Shown: one piece after another, positions 1 through 9,642 of the stretch
Layout of the letters: each line of letters begins with the position of its first letter
Numbering within the stretch: the stretch's first letter is position 1
Assembly: GCF_014773275.1 (NCBI RefSeq)
Contig: NZ_JACWMW010000004.1
Location: forward strand, 310,001-374,000
DNA from: Mucilaginibacter rigui
GTDB taxonomy: Bacteria; Bacteroidota; Bacteroidia; Sphingobacteriales; Sphingobacteriaceae
Reading direction: 5' to 3'
DNA length: 64,000 bases
Notes under the pieces: generated by a model
What the model was told of the DNA's origin: nothing
What the model saw: only the letters and a program-made list of their open reading frames with translations
The model's database searches: none
Program-made: the position numbers and the translations under genes

Positions 1-25
1 TTAAAACGTGAATAGTTTAATACTC

Positions 26-817
26 TTATTTAAGAAAATTAAGGATAGCGGTAGAAAACTGTATAGTATTACCTGCACTGTTATGGTCGCCGGGTACTGT
101 AACTATGGTTGCAGTGGGGATAAGTTTTTGCAGATCATGTACATCGCCATTGGTGAGATCTTCTGTTCCGTCTATCAGCAAAACGGGTATTTTAACCCTG
201 GCCAGTTCCTGTTTACTGGTGCTTGGCTGGTGCTTTTGCTGGTATGCCAGTGCAAGGTTATCAAAGTTGTTTTTGCGGATCCAAACCATCATGTCGTCTA
301 CATCATGTAGGGTGGTATCGCCCATCAGGGCTTTGTAAGCGTGGATACGCCTCGGCCATTCGGGGTTAGTATAATCAGCACCCATGCCGCCCATTACGGC
401 TTTGGTAATACATTTATCAAGCACCATTAACCGCGAGGTAATGATAGAGCCACGCGAATAGCCCACCACCGCGTATTTTTTAAAGCCCAGGTTGCTTGCA
501 AGCCCCATAATATCTTTAGCCTCGGCGTCGTTGGCATAAGCGGCATCGGTGTGGGGTTTATCTGATCGTCCGTTGCCGCGCATATCTAATATAATTACTT
601 TATAACCCGCGGTGAGCAGGGCGGGATATAAGCTGCCATGTTTCCATCCCTGGCTTGTACCCGTAAAGCCATGTACCAGTATTATGGGAGAGCCTTCGCC
701 TTTTACCTCGTAGTATATCCTGGAGCCATCAAACGATGTAAAGAATTTACCGGCATCCTGCGCAAAGCAGGTAGCGCAAATTAACGAGATAATAATTGCT
801 GATAATACCTTTTTCAT
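26..817 (-). CDS. Secreted alpha/beta hydrolase
   Basis: A 263-aa protein with a Sec signal peptide (residues 1 to about 19, ending in CFAQ), so it is probably periplasmic or exported. The body is an alpha/beta hydrolase fold: an HGFTG oxyanion-loop motif near residue 50, the DMRGNGRSDKP stretch typical of the family, the nucleophile elbow GYSRGS near residue 120, a late Asp (DGTED) and a final catalytic His in GDHNSAG. The triad is therefore complete. The substrate cannot be read from sequence. It ends only a few bases downstream of the GntP-type permease on the same strand (3-nt gap), so the two are almost certainly co-transcribed, perhaps for uptake and processing of a sugar acid or ester; that link is inference. 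Confidence 0.85.
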   Translation of the reverse strand: MKKVLSAIIISLICATCFAQDAGKFFTSFDGSRIYYEVKGEGSPIILVHGFTGTSQGWKHGSLYPALLTAGYKVIILDMRGNGRSDKPHTDAAYANDAEAKDIMGLASNLGFKKYAVVGYSRGSIITSRLMVLDKCITKAVMGGMGADYTNPEWPRRIHAYKALMGDTTLHDVDDMMVWIRKNNFDNLALAYQQKHQPSTSKQELARVKIPVLLIDGTEDLTNGDVHDLQKLIPTATIVTVPGDHNSAGNTIQFSTAILNFLK

Positions 818-820
818 ACC

Positions 821-2128
821 CTATACAAATAAGTTTATGATGAGTACCCCCACCAGCCCAATAACCGATACCAGACTTTCCATTACCGACCATGATTTAA
901 AGGTATCCTTTATACTGAGATTAAAATACTCTTTAAATAGCCAAAAGCCAGAATCGTTTACGTGCGAAAAAGCAAGGCTACCCGCACCGATGGATAGTAC
1001 CATCAGGTTAGGGTTTACATGCTCGGTAACCACCAGGCTGGCTACAATCCCGGCAGCAGTTAATCCCGCAACCGTTGCCGAACCTAAACTGATACGGATA
1101 ATAGCCGCTATAACCCAGCCCAAAACAAGCGGTGGCATATTAAAACTTTTAAGGTTATCGGCAATCTCGTTACTTACACCGCTGGTGGTAAGCACTTCTT
1201 TAAATGCGCCAGATCCGGCTATAATAAGCAGTATCAGCGAAATGTCTTTAACTGCATCGGTAAAATTAACAGCGATGGTACTCATGCTGCGGCCTTGTTT
1301 TATACCAAGCGTGTAAGTAGCCACAATGAGGGCTATCAGCATTACAATGGAAGGATCACCCAAAAAGGCCATTACTTTTAATGCGGTTGCGTTTTTGATG
1401 CCCAGGTATGGGAAAAATGCAGTTAACATTAAAAGCAGCACAGGTAATAAAGCGGTAAAAAAACTGAGAAAGCCGCTTGGCAGTTTATCGGCAGGCATTT
1501 CTTCGGCGCGGAAGGTAGCCAGTGGTTCTGATGGGATCTTCTTTAAAAACTGCGCAAATACCGGCCCCGCAAGTATAATGGCAGGGACGGCTATCATCAA
1601 CCCATAAACAAATGTGGTAGCCATATTGGCATGAAATAATACCACCAACGCAGATGGCGACGGGTGTGGCGGTAAAAAGCCATGTGTAACCGATAAAGAA
1701 GCGATCATGGGCAGGCCAATAAACACAGCAGGCAACTTGTATTTATACACTACCGAAAATATAAGGGGTACCATAAGTACAAAACCAATCCCGTAAAATA
1801 GGGGGATGCCTATTATAAACCCGGCAGCAACTAACGCCCATTGGATATATTTTTGCCCAACTGCGTTTACCAGTACTTCGGCAATTTTTTGGGCGGCGCC
1901 GCTTGCGGCAACCAATTTACCCAGCATAGCCCCAAGGCAGATTATAATAAGCAACCCGCCTAAAATATCGGCCATGCCTTTTTGTACCGCGCCGGTAACT
2001 TTATTAATAGGGATACCGAGCATTAAGCCGGCAGCTATAGAAACCAGCAGGAAAGCAAGAAATGGATTAACCTTTGCCCAGCTAACCAATAATATGAGCA
2101 GTACTATACAGAGCAGTATAACCAGCAT
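821..2128 (-). CDS. GntP-family gluconate:H+ symporter-like permease
   Basis: A 435-aa, almost entirely hydrophobic protein with roughly 12 membrane segments. It carries family features of the GntP/gluconate transporters: GIPLFYGIGFVLMVPL in the first half, the THGFLPPHPSPSAL loop (conserved HGFxPPHPxP) and a C-terminal HVNDSGFW motif. Length fits the family (about 430-450 aa). GntP members import gluconate or related hydroxy acids with protons across the inner membrane; the exact substrate here is unknown. It is the first gene of a two-gene operon with the hydrolase. The 178-bp gap upstream separates it from the divergent MFS gene and must hold both promoters; I see no clear TAnnTTTG box for this one. 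Confidence 0.88.
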   Translation of the reverse strand: MLVILLCIVLLILLVSWAKVNPFLAFLLVSIAAGLMLGIPINKVTGAVQKGMADILGGLLIIICLGAMLGKLVAASGAAQKIAEVLVNAVGQKYIQWALVAAGFIIGIPLFYGIGFVLMVPLIFSVVYKYKLPAVFIGLPMIASLSVTHGFLPPHPSPSALVVLFHANMATTFVYGLMIAVPAIILAGPVFAQFLKKIPSEPLATFRAEEMPADKLPSGFLSFFTALLPVLLLMLTAFFPYLGIKNATALKVMAFLGDPSIVMLIALIVATYTLGIKQGRSMSTIAVNFTDAVKDISLILLIIAGSGAFKEVLTTSGVSNEIADNLKSFNMPPLVLGWVIAAIIRISLGSATVAGLTAAGIVASLVVTEHVNPNLMVLSIGAGSLAFSHVNDSGFWLFKEYFNLSIKDTFKSWSVMESLVSVIGLVGVLIINLFV

Positions 2129-2312
2129 TACTTTTTAATTTGAAGGGGTTTATAATTATATTTCTACCGGGAGCCGGTGCAACTAAAGTAATAACATTAT
2201 ATGATATGTAGAATAAATAGATTTTAAGCATAAAGGATAAGAAAGAAAATAGTTTGGCTTTTTTACATTTCCTTACCGCCTACCACCAATTAAACTTTGT
2301 TTCTTTGTGGTA

Positions 2313-3536
2313 ATGACAAGCAAACGTTATTTTGTTTTAGTATTGATACTGGGCTCGCTTACTGCCCTGGGGCCTTTTTCTATTGATATGTACCTGCCGG
2401 GTTTCCCGGACATTGCTAAATCACTGCATACCAGTACCGAGAATGTAGCATTGTCGTTATCCAGTTATTTTATAGGGATATCTGCCGGTCAATTGCTTTA
2501 TGGTCCCCTGCTTGACAAGTATGGACGTAAGCCGCCTTTATATGCGGGGCTGGCTTTATACATAATAGCTTCTATCGGTTGCTACTTTTCAACCAGTATA
2601 GAAATGCTTATTGCCCTGCGTTTTGTACAGGCTGTAGGCAGTTGTGCTGCGGCGGTGGCATCAATAACCATGGTGCGCGATATTTTCCCTGTAAAGGATA
2701 ATGCCAAAGTGTTTGCGTTGCTTATATTGATATTAGGTGCATCGCCCATGTTAGCCCCAACCGTTGGCGGGTATGTTACTACAGCTTTTGGTTGGCAACT
2801 GATCTTTATTATCCTTACGGTTATAGCCATGCTGATAACGCTGGCAGTTTTCTTTTTCCTGCCCGAAAGTTATAAAGCTGATCCATCTTACTCCCTAAAA
2901 CCCAAACCTATTATCAACGGATTTTTAACCGTTATAAAAACGCCACAATTTTACACATATGCGCTAAGCGGCGGTATTGCTTTCTCGGGGTTATTTGCCT
3001 ACATCTCAGCATCGCCACTTGTGTTAATGGAGGTGTATAAAATAAGCAGCAAAACCTATGGGTGGGTATTCGCCCTGTTATCTGTAGGGTTCATCGGCGC
3101 CAGCCAGGTAAACAGTTTTTTGATCAGGAAATACAAAAGCCAACAAATTGTAAATACTGCGCTTATTGCTATGGTTATTATTTCGGCGGTATATGTTTTG
3201 GGTTCGCTGCAAAACGTACTTGGCCTGGTGGGCACTATCGTGATGATTTTTTTGGTATTGTGTTGCATTGGTGTTACCAGCCCCAATACATCGGCCCTGG
3301 CGCTGGCCCCGTTTGAAAAAAATGCGGGTACCGCATCATCCTTACTGGGTGCATTCCAAATGTGTATTGGTTCGGTGGTATCAGTTGGGGTTAGCTTGTT
3401 CAATAGCCAGTCGTCAATACCCATGTCAGTTATCATGCTGGCAGCATCGTCTGTGGCTTTACTGGTACTGATAATTGGCCGTAAAAATATAAAAGGCAGC
3501 GTGGCCGCAAAAGATAGTGCGTTTGTAGCGCATTAG
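2313..3536 (+). CDS. Bcr/CflA-family multidrug efflux MFS transporter
   Basis: About 407 aa with 12 predicted membrane helices. It begins with the Bcr/CflA hallmark DMYLPGFPDIA in helix 1 and has MFS motif A (GPLLDKYGRKPP) in the loop between helices 2 and 3. These proton-driven inner-membrane exporters act on compounds such as bicyclomycin, chloramphenicol or sulfonamides; the substrate here is unknown. I chose ATG 2313 rather than the in-frame GTG at 2307 because it gives the usual N-terminus with a basic stretch before helix 1. A box-like TAAACTTTG lies about 10-20 nt upstream, one base longer than the consensus. The gene is divergent from the GntP operon and ends at a shared palindromic terminator. 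Confidence 0.88.
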   Translation: MTSKRYFVLVLILGSLTALGPFSIDMYLPGFPDIAKSLHTSTENVALSLSSYFIGISAGQLLYGPLLDKYGRKPPLYAGLALYIIASIGCYFSTSIEMLIALRFVQAVGSCAAAVASITMVRDIFPVKDNAKVFALLILILGASPMLAPTVGGYVTTAFGWQLIFIILTVIAMLITLAVFFFLPESYKADPSYSLKPKPIINGFLTVIKTPQFYTYALSGGIAFSGLFAYISASPLVLMEVYKISSKTYGWVFALLSVGFIGASQVNSFLIRKYKSQQIVNTALIAMVIISAVYVLGSLQNVLGLVGTIVMIFLVLCCIGVTSPNTSALALAPFEKNAGTASSLLGAFQMCIGSVVSVGVSLFNSQSSIPMSVIMLAASSVALLVLIIGRKNIKGSVAAKDSAFVAH

Positions 3537-3551
3537 CTTATTTTATTACTA

Positions 3552-3579
3552 AAAGGGCCGCTTAATTAAGCGGCCCTTT
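3552..3579. terminator. Perfect 28-bp palindromic bidirectional terminator
   Basis: AAAGGGCCGCTTAA is followed directly by its exact reverse complement, with A-runs and T-runs on the outside. It sits between the convergent MFS (+) and icmF (-) genes and can end both transcripts. Confidence 0.9.
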
Positions 3580-3591
3580 ATTTTTTACAGT

Positions 3592-6500
3592 TTACATATT
3601 ACGCCTGTATTGGCCACCTACAGCATAAAGCGCGTTACTTATTTGGCCAAGGCTGCAATACTTACAGGCCTGCATCAGGCTTTCAAAAATATTATCGCCT
3701 GCTATAGCTTTATGCTGCAGTTCTTTTAACAAGCCTGGGGCATGTTCCGCATTGCGCTCCTGGAAAAGCTGCAAGGCTGCTATCTGGAATTGTTTTTCTT
3801 CCTCTGTTGCACGGATCACTTCTGATGGTACAATGGTAGGCGATCCCTTTTTGTTAAGGAAGGTATTTACCCCGATGATAGGGTACTCGCCATTATGTTT
3901 AAGAGTTTCGTAGTAAAGTGATTCTTCCTGGATCTTACTGCGCTGGTACATGGTTTCCATAGCACCTAATACGCCGCCACGATCATTAATGGCTTTAAAT
4001 TCGGTTAATACGGCCTGCTCTACCAGGTCGGTCAGCTCTTCTATGATAAAAGCACCTTGTATGGGGTTCTCATTTTTGGCAAGGCCAAGCTCGCGGTTTA
4101 TGATCAACTGGATAGCCATTGCCCTGCGTACCGATTCTTCGGTTGGGGTGGTAATGGCTTCGTCGTAAGCGTTTGTATGCAACGAATTACAGTTATCATA
4201 AATAGCATATAAAGCCTGTAAGGTAGTGCGGATATCATTAAAGTCTATCTCCTGTGCGTGCAATGACCTACCGCTGGTTTGGATATGATATTTTAGCTTC
4301 TGTGACCTGTCGTTACCCTTGTACTTGTTTTTGATGGCCTTGGCCCAGATGCGCCTTGCCACGCGGCCAATCACCGAATATTCAGGGTCTATACCATTAC
4401 TGAAGAAGAAAGATAAATTTGGGGCGAAATCATCAATATTCATGCCTCGGCTCAGGTAATATTCCACATAGGTAAAACCATTGCTTAAGGTAAATGCCAA
4501 CTGTGTAATAGGATTAGCACCCGCCTCGGCAATGTGATAGCCTGATATAGATACAGAATAGAAATTCCGTACCTTTTGTTGTATAAAATATTGTTGGATA
4601 TCACCCATCATCCGCAGGGCAAATTCGGTACTAAAGATGCAGGTGTTTTGTGCCTGGTCTTCCTTCAATATATCGGCCTGTACCGTACCACGCACGGTAG
4701 CAATAGCATAAGCGCGGATTTTCTCATATACATCGGCAGGTAAAACCTGGTCGCCGGTTAAGCCTAATAGCATAAGGCCAAGGCCATTATTGCCGTTGGG
4801 AAGGGCGCCTCCCTGGTATTGTGGTCTCGTTAATCCTTTATCATCATACTCCTTTTTATAAGCAGCTTCTACCAAATGTTGCAGCTTATGCTCGGCGATG
4901 TATTTTTCGCATTGCTGATCGATAGCCGCATTCATAAAAAAGCCCAGCAGCATGGGCGCAGGACCGTTAATGGTCATGGATACTGATGTAGATGCATGGC
5001 AAAGATCAAAACCTGAGTATAGCTTTTTGGCATCATCAAGCGTGGCTATGCTTACGCCTGAATTGCCGATTTTTCCGTAAATATCCGGTCGCTCGTGCGG
5101 GTCTTCGCCATAAAGTGTAACCGAGTCAAACGCGGTTGACAGCCTGTGCGCAGGCTGGTCAAGCGATACGTAATGGAAGCGCTTATTGGTCCGCTCCGGG
5201 CCGCCTTCGCCGGCAAACATCCGCGTTGGGTCTTCACCTTCACGCTTCAGCGGGAATACCCCGGCAGCATAAGGGAATTCGCCCGGCACGTTCTCGGTAA
5301 GCAGCCAACGCAGTATATCGCCCCAAGCCTCATATTTTGGTAAGGAGATCTTGGGTACTTTCAGTTGCGATAGCGAAGTATAGTATAAAGGCTGTTTAAT
5401 CTCTTTATCGCGTACTTTATAAATAAAGTTTTCGGCTTTGTATTTGGCAACCGTTTCGGGCCATTCTTTTAAAAGGCGTTTGCAATCGACATGCAGGTGG
5501 TCTTCTAAATGGGTATATATATCCTGTAGAGACGTGATACTTCGTGTCTTAAATTCCTGTGCGTCGGCAACCTGCGCGGCAGGAGGCGCAATGTATTGCG
5601 TCTCTACGGCTTCAATCGTCCCCCTGATGTTAAACATCTGCTGGGCAATCTTACATTGTTCATTCACCCAATCGGTATAGGCGGCGCTGCTTTCGGCTAT
5701 TTCTGCCAAATAACGTATCCTATCCGGCGGGATGATGTAGATTTTCTCCGATTCCCCATCCTGATACTTGGTTCTTGCTTCTTGATCCCCTAACAGATCC
5801 ACCCCGGTCTTATCCTTAACGGTCTTCATCAGGGCGGTGAACAGGGTGTTCATTCCAGGGTCGTTAAACTGCGATGCCATGGTGCCATAAACCGGCAGGT
5901 CGGCATCCTTAGCATCAAAAAGCATATGGTTGCGCTTGTACTGCTTGCGTACATCGCGTATGGCATCTAAAGCACCACGTTTATCAAATTTATTAAGGGC
6001 TACCAGATCGGCAAAATCAAGCATGTCAATTTTTTCCAGTTGGGTAGCCGCGCCAAACTCGGGTGTCATTACGTATAAGGAGAGGTCGCAGTAATCTGTG
6101 ATCATAGTGTCCGACTGGCCTATACCGCTCGTTTCCACTATCACCATATCATAACCCGCGGCTTTGCAAATGTCAATAGCCTCTTGCACATGTTTGCTAA
6201 GGGCCAGGTTGGCCTGCCTTGTCGCCAAAGAGCGCATATACACCCGAGGACTATTAATGGCATTCATACGAATGCGATCACCAAGTAACGCACCGCCCGT
6301 TTTACGTTTGCTGGGGTCGACAGAGATAATGGCTAGTGTTTTATCTGTTTCCATCAAATAACGGCGGACGATCTCGTCCACCAAACTTGATTTACCTGAA
6401 CCACCTGTACCTGTGATGCCGAGCACAGGTATGACGCGTGTAGAATGAGGAGTAGGGAGGTTTTTTGGGTGCCCCAGTTCGGCAGCGGTTATAAGCCTTG

Positions 6501-6990
6501 CTATTGCTCCTTTATCTTTTATAGTTTGTGCTCCATTAATAACGTCTGGCGTCAAAAAGTCACACTCTTGCATCATGTGGTTTATCATACCCTGCAGGCC
6601 CATGGTGCGGCCATCATCGGGCGAGTATATTTTGCAGATACCATATGCCTGCAGCTCCGATATTTCATCGGGCAGGAAAACCCCGCCCCCGCCACCAAAA
6701 ATCTTGATATGCCCGGCGCCGCGCTCCTGCAGCAGATCATACATGTACTTAAAATACTCTACGTGCCCGCCCTGGTAGCTGGTAATGGCAATGCCCTGTA
6801 CATCCTCCTGTATGGCGCAGTTCACAATCTCATCAACACTGCGGTTATGGCCCAGGTGTATCACCTCGGCGCCGGTGCTTTGCAAAATGCGGCGCATAAT
6901 GTTTATGGTAGCGTCGTGCCCGTCGAACAACGAGGCGGCAGTAATCATGCGGATCTTGTATTTGGATTTATAAGGAGCAATGCTTTCCAT
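3592..6990 (-). CDS. icmF: Fused isobutyryl-CoA mutase IcmF (B12 domain, G-protein chaperone and mutase)
   Basis: A 1132-aa fusion in the order known for IcmF. The adenosylcobalamin-binding domain comes first (about 1-145, DGHDA with axial-ligand His25). A MeaB-like GTPase follows (P-loop GTGGSGKS 194-201, ETSGIGQ 286-292, NKFD 333-336), then a linker and the acyl-CoA mutase TIM barrel (about 540-1132). The enzyme interconverts isobutyryl-CoA and n-butyryl-CoA by radical rearrangement, and the built-in GTPase gates cofactor loading. In the substrate pocket the QYAG motif of methylmalonyl-CoA mutases reads MFAG here (Phe592), matching the Tyr-to-Phe change expected for IcmF, so I call isobutyryl- rather than methylmalonyl-CoA. 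It is monocistronic, with an exact -7 box 23 nt before the ATG. No frameshift or missing motif is seen. Confidence 0.93.
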   Translation of the reverse strand: MESIAPYKSKYKIRMITAASLFDGHDATINIMRRILQSTGAEVIHLGHNRSVDEIVNCAIQEDVQGIAITSYQGGHVEYFKYMYDLLQERGAGHIKIFGGGGGVFLPDEISELQAYGICKIYSPDDGRTMGLQGMINHMMQECDFLTPDVINGAQTIKDKGAIARLITAAELGHPKNLPTPHSTRVIPVLGITGTGGSGKSSLVDEIVRRYLMETDKTLAIISVDPSKRKTGGALLGDRIRMNAINSPRVYMRSLATRQANLALSKHVQEAIDICKAAGYDMVIVETSGIGQSDTMITDYCDLSLYVMTPEFGAATQLEKIDMLDFADLVALNKFDKRGALDAIRDVRKQYKRNHMLFDAKDADLPVYGTMASQFNDPGMNTLFTALMKTVKDKTGVDLLGDQEARTKYQDGESEKIYIIPPDRIRYLAEIAESSAAYTDWVNEQCKIAQQMFNIRGTIEAVETQYIAPPAAQVADAQEFKTRSITSLQDIYTHLEDHLHVDCKRLLKEWPETVAKYKAENFIYKVRDKEIKQPLYYTSLSQLKVPKISLPKYEAWGDILRWLLTENVPGEFPYAAGVFPLKREGEDPTRMFAGEGGPERTNKRFHYVSLDQPAHRLSTAFDSVTLYGEDPHERPDIYGKIGNSGVSIATLDDAKKLYSGFDLCHASTSVSMTINGPAPMLLGFFMNAAIDQQCEKYIAEHKLQHLVEAAYKKEYDDKGLTRPQYQGGALPNGNNGLGLMLLGLTGDQVLPADVYEKIRAYAIATVRGTVQADILKEDQAQNTCIFSTEFALRMMGDIQQYFIQQKVRNFYSVSISGYHIAEAGANPITQLAFTLSNGFTYVEYYLSRGMNIDDFAPNLSFFFSNGIDPEYSVIGRVARRIWAKAIKNKYKGNDRSQKLKYHIQTSGRSLHAQEIDFNDIRTTLQALYAIYDNCNSLHTNAYDEAITTPTEESVRRAMAIQLIINRELGLAKNENPIQGAFIIEELTDLVEQAVLTEFKAINDRGGVLGAMETMYQRSKIQEESLYYETLKHNGEYPIIGVNTFLNKKGSPTIVPSEVIRATEEEKQFQIAALQLFQERNAEHAPGLLKELQHKAIAGDNIFESLMQACKYCSLGQISNALYAVGGQYRRNM

Positions 6991-7013
6991 GTAGGCGTAT
7001 AATTGTTAAACTA

Positions 7014-7021
7014 CAAAATTA
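7014..7021 (-). promoter_or_regulatory. -7 promoter box for icmF
   Basis: TAATTTTG on the minus strand, an exact match to the Bacteroidota -7 consensus TAnnTTTG, ends 23 nt before the icmF start codon. A -33 element is not obvious. Confidence 0.7.
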
Positions 7022-7172
7022 ATGATTTTAGATAACTATGCATGCATAATAATCGGGGGAGAAAAGTCGCTAATGTAACAAGCCGATTACAACAATAAAT
7101 AACCAGCAACAACGATTAAACCCGCAGGTGCTTAACTACTCCAACCTGCAGATTACTAACCAACTTACAACT

Positions 7173-7553
7173 ATGAAAAAACTATTACTGCTGGCTGCCA
7201 TAGCCCTGCTGCCCTGCCTGGCAATGGCACAAACCGAAACTGCTGCTGATGCACAAACTACTGTTAATGCACCTGCCGAGGAATACTGTATTATTAGCAC
7301 CCACAAGGGTATTTTTGAGCGGACTATATGTATAGATGTTGACCGGGGACAAGGCCCTGAGGTTGACAAGCGCCTGCGTGATAATAGTGGTAGAGAGATG
7401 CGCTTTAATAACCTGGCCGATGCCCTTAATTACATGGCCCAAAACGGGTGGTTGTATGTAAATACCATAAAAAAAACAAATGCAGACGACCCCGACTACC
7501 TGATGCGCCGCATTGTAACTATCAATAAACCGGTTGAGTTAAAAAGCAGGTAA
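7173..7553 (+). CDS. Small secreted protein of unknown function
   Basis: I start at ATG 7173 because it gives a clean signal peptide (MKKLLLLAAIALLPCLAMAQ); an upstream in-frame ATG at 7128 would put 15 polar residues in front of it. The mature part is about 106 residues. It has an acidic, Thr/Ala-rich start, then a compact domain with two cysteines (EEYCIIST, ERTICID) that could form a disulfide, a DRGQGPEVDKRLRD segment and a LADALNYMAQNGW helix-like stretch. I do not recognise the family; similar small signal-peptide proteins with an 'ALNYMAxxGW' segment occur in Bacteroidota. It is convergent with the next gene, with a gap of one base. Confidence 0.75.
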   Translation: MKKLLLLAAIALLPCLAMAQTETAADAQTTVNAPAEEYCIISTHKGIFERTICIDVDRGQGPEVDKRLRDNSGREMRFNNLADALNYMAQNGWLYVNTIKKTNADDPDYLMRRIVTINKPVELKSR

Positions 7554-7554
7554 A

Positions 7555-7767
7555 CTAATCTTCGTCTTCAGTAGTGTTTACACGTTTGTTTCTAAGATAG
7601 AAAGCTACGCCAAGCAGCACCGCTGCGGCAATAGCTACGTAAAGCAATTTATCTTGCGGGATCAAATTAGGGAATAAAGAAGTGCCCCTAACTAATATAA
7701 CAAGGAGCAATAAGGCAAGGCCTAATGCCCTGAATATGATTTCGGTGGTAAGTGGGTTTTTATTCAT
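7555..7767 (-). CDS. Small two-helix membrane protein
   Basis: A 70-aa protein with two hydrophobic segments (about residues 11-28 and 39-57), a short loop between them and an acidic tail (TTEDED). Architecture suggests a small inner-membrane protein; no catalytic motif or family is recognised. It is co-directional with ispF and lies about 20 nt downstream of it, so it is probably the last gene of a porV-ispF-orf unit. Its stop nearly abuts the stop of the convergent secreted protein. Confidence 0.65.
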   Translation of the reverse strand: MNKNPLTTEIIFRALGLALLLLVILVRGTSLFPNLIPQDKLLYVAIAAAVLLGVAFYLRNKRVNTTEDED

Positions 7768-7788
7768 AATTGTAATCCCAGTTTACGA

Positions 7789-8271
7789 TTAAGGCCTTTC
7801 TATCAAACAAACAGCGTAAGCTACAACGCCTTCCTCGCGGCCTATAAAGCCCAGTTTTTCGTTTGTGGTGGCTTTGATGGAGATATCGTCAGCATCTATT
7901 CCGGCGGCTTTAGCAATGTTGGCCTGCATGGCGGGGATGTGCGGGTTTATTTTGGGTGCTTCCAGGCATACCATAGCATCTATATTGCCTATTTTCCAGT
8001 TCTTTTCGGCCAGCAGGGCTACTACATGCTGTAACAGTATCAGGCTGCTGATGCCTTTCCAGCGATCGTCAGTGTTTGAGAAATGAAAGCCAATATCGCG
8101 CAGGTTAGCGGCGCCTAAAAGGGCATCGCAAATGGCGTGTAATAGTACGTCGGCATCAGAGTGGCCGTAAGCGCCGGCGGTATGTTCTAAATTTACGCCG
8201 CCTAATATAAACGGATGGTTTTGTTTGAGTTGATGTACATCAAACCCAAAGCCTACTTTAATTTTAGCCAT
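7789..8271 (-). CDS. ispF: 2-C-methyl-D-erythritol 2,4-cyclodiphosphate synthase IspF
   Basis: A 160-aa cytoplasmic enzyme of the non-mevalonate isoprenoid pathway. It cyclises CDP-methylerythritol 2-phosphate to the 2,4-cyclodiphosphate with release of CMP. Family motifs are complete: GFDVHQ with metal ligands Asp11 and His13, GHSDADVLLHAICDALLGA, DIGFHFSNTD and the C-terminal IKATTNEKLGFIGREEG. Length is exactly that of the family. The start codon overlaps the stop codon of porV by one base (TAATG arrangement), indicating translational coupling with a gene of unrelated role. Confidence 0.97.
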   Translation of the reverse strand: MAKIKVGFGFDVHQLKQNHPFILGGVNLEHTAGAYGHSDADVLLHAICDALLGAANLRDIGFHFSNTDDRWKGISSLILLQHVVALLAEKNWKIGNIDAMVCLEAPKINPHIPAMQANIAKAAGIDADDISIKATTNEKLGFIGREEGVVAYAVCLIERP

Positions 8272-9446
8272 TATTTTTTAGATGCGTTGTTGGTGCCGCC
8301 AAAACTGGCCGATAAGGTAAACCGCAGCGTATTAGCAAGCGGACTGTTTTGCTGGCTGGCCATCAGGTATGAAAAATCAAACTGAAAGATATTGTATTTT
8401 AAACCAAAACCCGCGGTGGCATAGTGCCTGCCGCCTTTGTTGGGGTTCTCGTAAAAATAACCGGCTCTTATAGCCAAAAGGTTATTATATGAGTACTCTA
8501 ACCCCGGCGAAAAGCTTAGCTCTTTTAACTCTTCGCTAAAACCGCCGGGTGCATCCCCAAAAGATTGAAAGATACCCGCAGGTACCGATACATCATCGTT
8601 TTTGCCTGATATAATGTTACCGTTATTATCACGTATAGGCGGGGTAGGTACCAAAAGTTTATTAATATCAAAAGCAACGGTAAACTTGCTCACATCATCA
8701 AGCGACCAGGTGTTGGCCACACCAAGTTTTAAATTGGCAGGCAAAAAGTAGCTTGGCCCGCTGCTGGTATAGCTTATTTTGTTACCTATGTTAGATATAT
8801 TGGTACCAAAGGCAAACAAGGAACCATCGCCATACGGTTTTTGATAGAACAGCGATACGCCTGCAGATATAGCGTTACCCGCTTTGTTTTGCTGCCCCGA
8901 GCCCGATACAAAGGCCCCGTTGCTAAAATTAGAGTAGATATAACGCATGGTTAAACCCAATGAAAAGTTTTCGCCAAACTTACGGGCAAATGAAGCATCG
9001 ATAGAGAACTCGCTGGGTTTGTAAAGGCCCTGATCGGTTTGGTTGGCATCGATCAGTTGTATCGACCCCAAATTAAAGTAACGTAATGATGCTCCGAAGG
9101 TGTTACGATCGTCAATTTTATGTGCGTAACTTAAATAGGCCAGGCTTACATCGGGCACCAGGTGCCTTAACCATGGGCTGTATGATAAGGCTACGTTGTC
9201 ATTATCTTCTAAAAAAGCAAGTTTTGCGGGGTTCCAGTAATTGGCGTTAACATCCGGCGATATGGCAACGCCAGCATCGCCCATGGCGCCCGAGCGAGAA
9301 TCGGGTGAGATGTTTAAAAACGGTACTGCAGTAGGTATTGCGTTAACACCGCTGCCGCTTGTAGTGGTTGTGCTTTGCGCCGCCGCAAAAGCGGGCAGCG
9401 CAAGTAAAAAATATACACTAAGGCTTTTAAGGCTCAAAAACTTCAT
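8271..9446 (-). CDS. porV: Type IX secretion system outer-membrane protein PorV (LptO family)
   Basis: About 391 aa with a signal peptide (ending AFAAAQ) followed by a FadL-like outer-membrane beta-barrel. The conserved start of the mature protein is present: FLNISPDSRSGAMGDAGVAISPDVNANYWNPAKLAF, with alternating aromatic strands after it and a C-terminal strand typical of PorV. PorV is the shuttle that collects type IX cargo from the SprA translocon and delivers it to the PorU sortase or attachment complex. I start at ATG 9446 (MKFLSLK), not the in-frame codon three residues upstream. It leads an operon with ispF and diverges from gldJ across about 195 bp, so both secretion/gliding genes share an upstream region. 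porU is not present beside it. Confidence 0.92.
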   Translation of the reverse strand: MKFLSLKSLSVYFLLALPAFAAAQSTTTTSGSGVNAIPTAVPFLNISPDSRSGAMGDAGVAISPDVNANYWNPAKLAFLEDNDNVALSYSPWLRHLVPDVSLAYLSYAHKIDDRNTFGASLRYFNLGSIQLIDANQTDQGLYKPSEFSIDASFARKFGENFSLGLTMRYIYSNFSNGAFVSGSGQQNKAGNAISAGVSLFYQKPYGDGSLFAFGTNISNIGNKISYTSSGPSYFLPANLKLGVANTWSLDDVSKFTVAFDINKLLVPTPPIRDNNGNIISGKNDDVSVPAGIFQSFGDAPGGFSEELKELSFSPGLEYSYNNLLAIRAGYFYENPNKGGRHYATAGFGLKYNIFQFDFSYLMASQQNSPLANTLRFTLSASFGGTNNASKK

Positions 9447-9642
9447 TGGGTGCAATTTAGGTTTATTATTTAAAAATAATAAATAAGCATACGGAATTAT
9501 TAATGTTAATATGCAAGTAGTTTGAGCTAAACCGTTAATAGTTTAAATTATTGTAACTTGGTGCATAAAATATACGTTTAAATAAGCTTAAGGTTTATAA
9601 TCGATTTTTTATAAATTTACCTCCAAATATATTTTGCAAAAT

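Noticed and set aside
837..1316. Plus-strand frame opposite the GntP permease
   Set aside because: Hydrophobic codons of the permease read in reverse give a Ser/Thr-rich shadow protein; no promoter or family supports it.
3592..6990. Methylmalonyl-CoA mutase as the name for the fusion
   Set aside because: The domain order with the central GTPase and the Phe in MFAG fit IcmF (isobutyryl-CoA mutase) better than the methylmalonyl-specific QYAG type.
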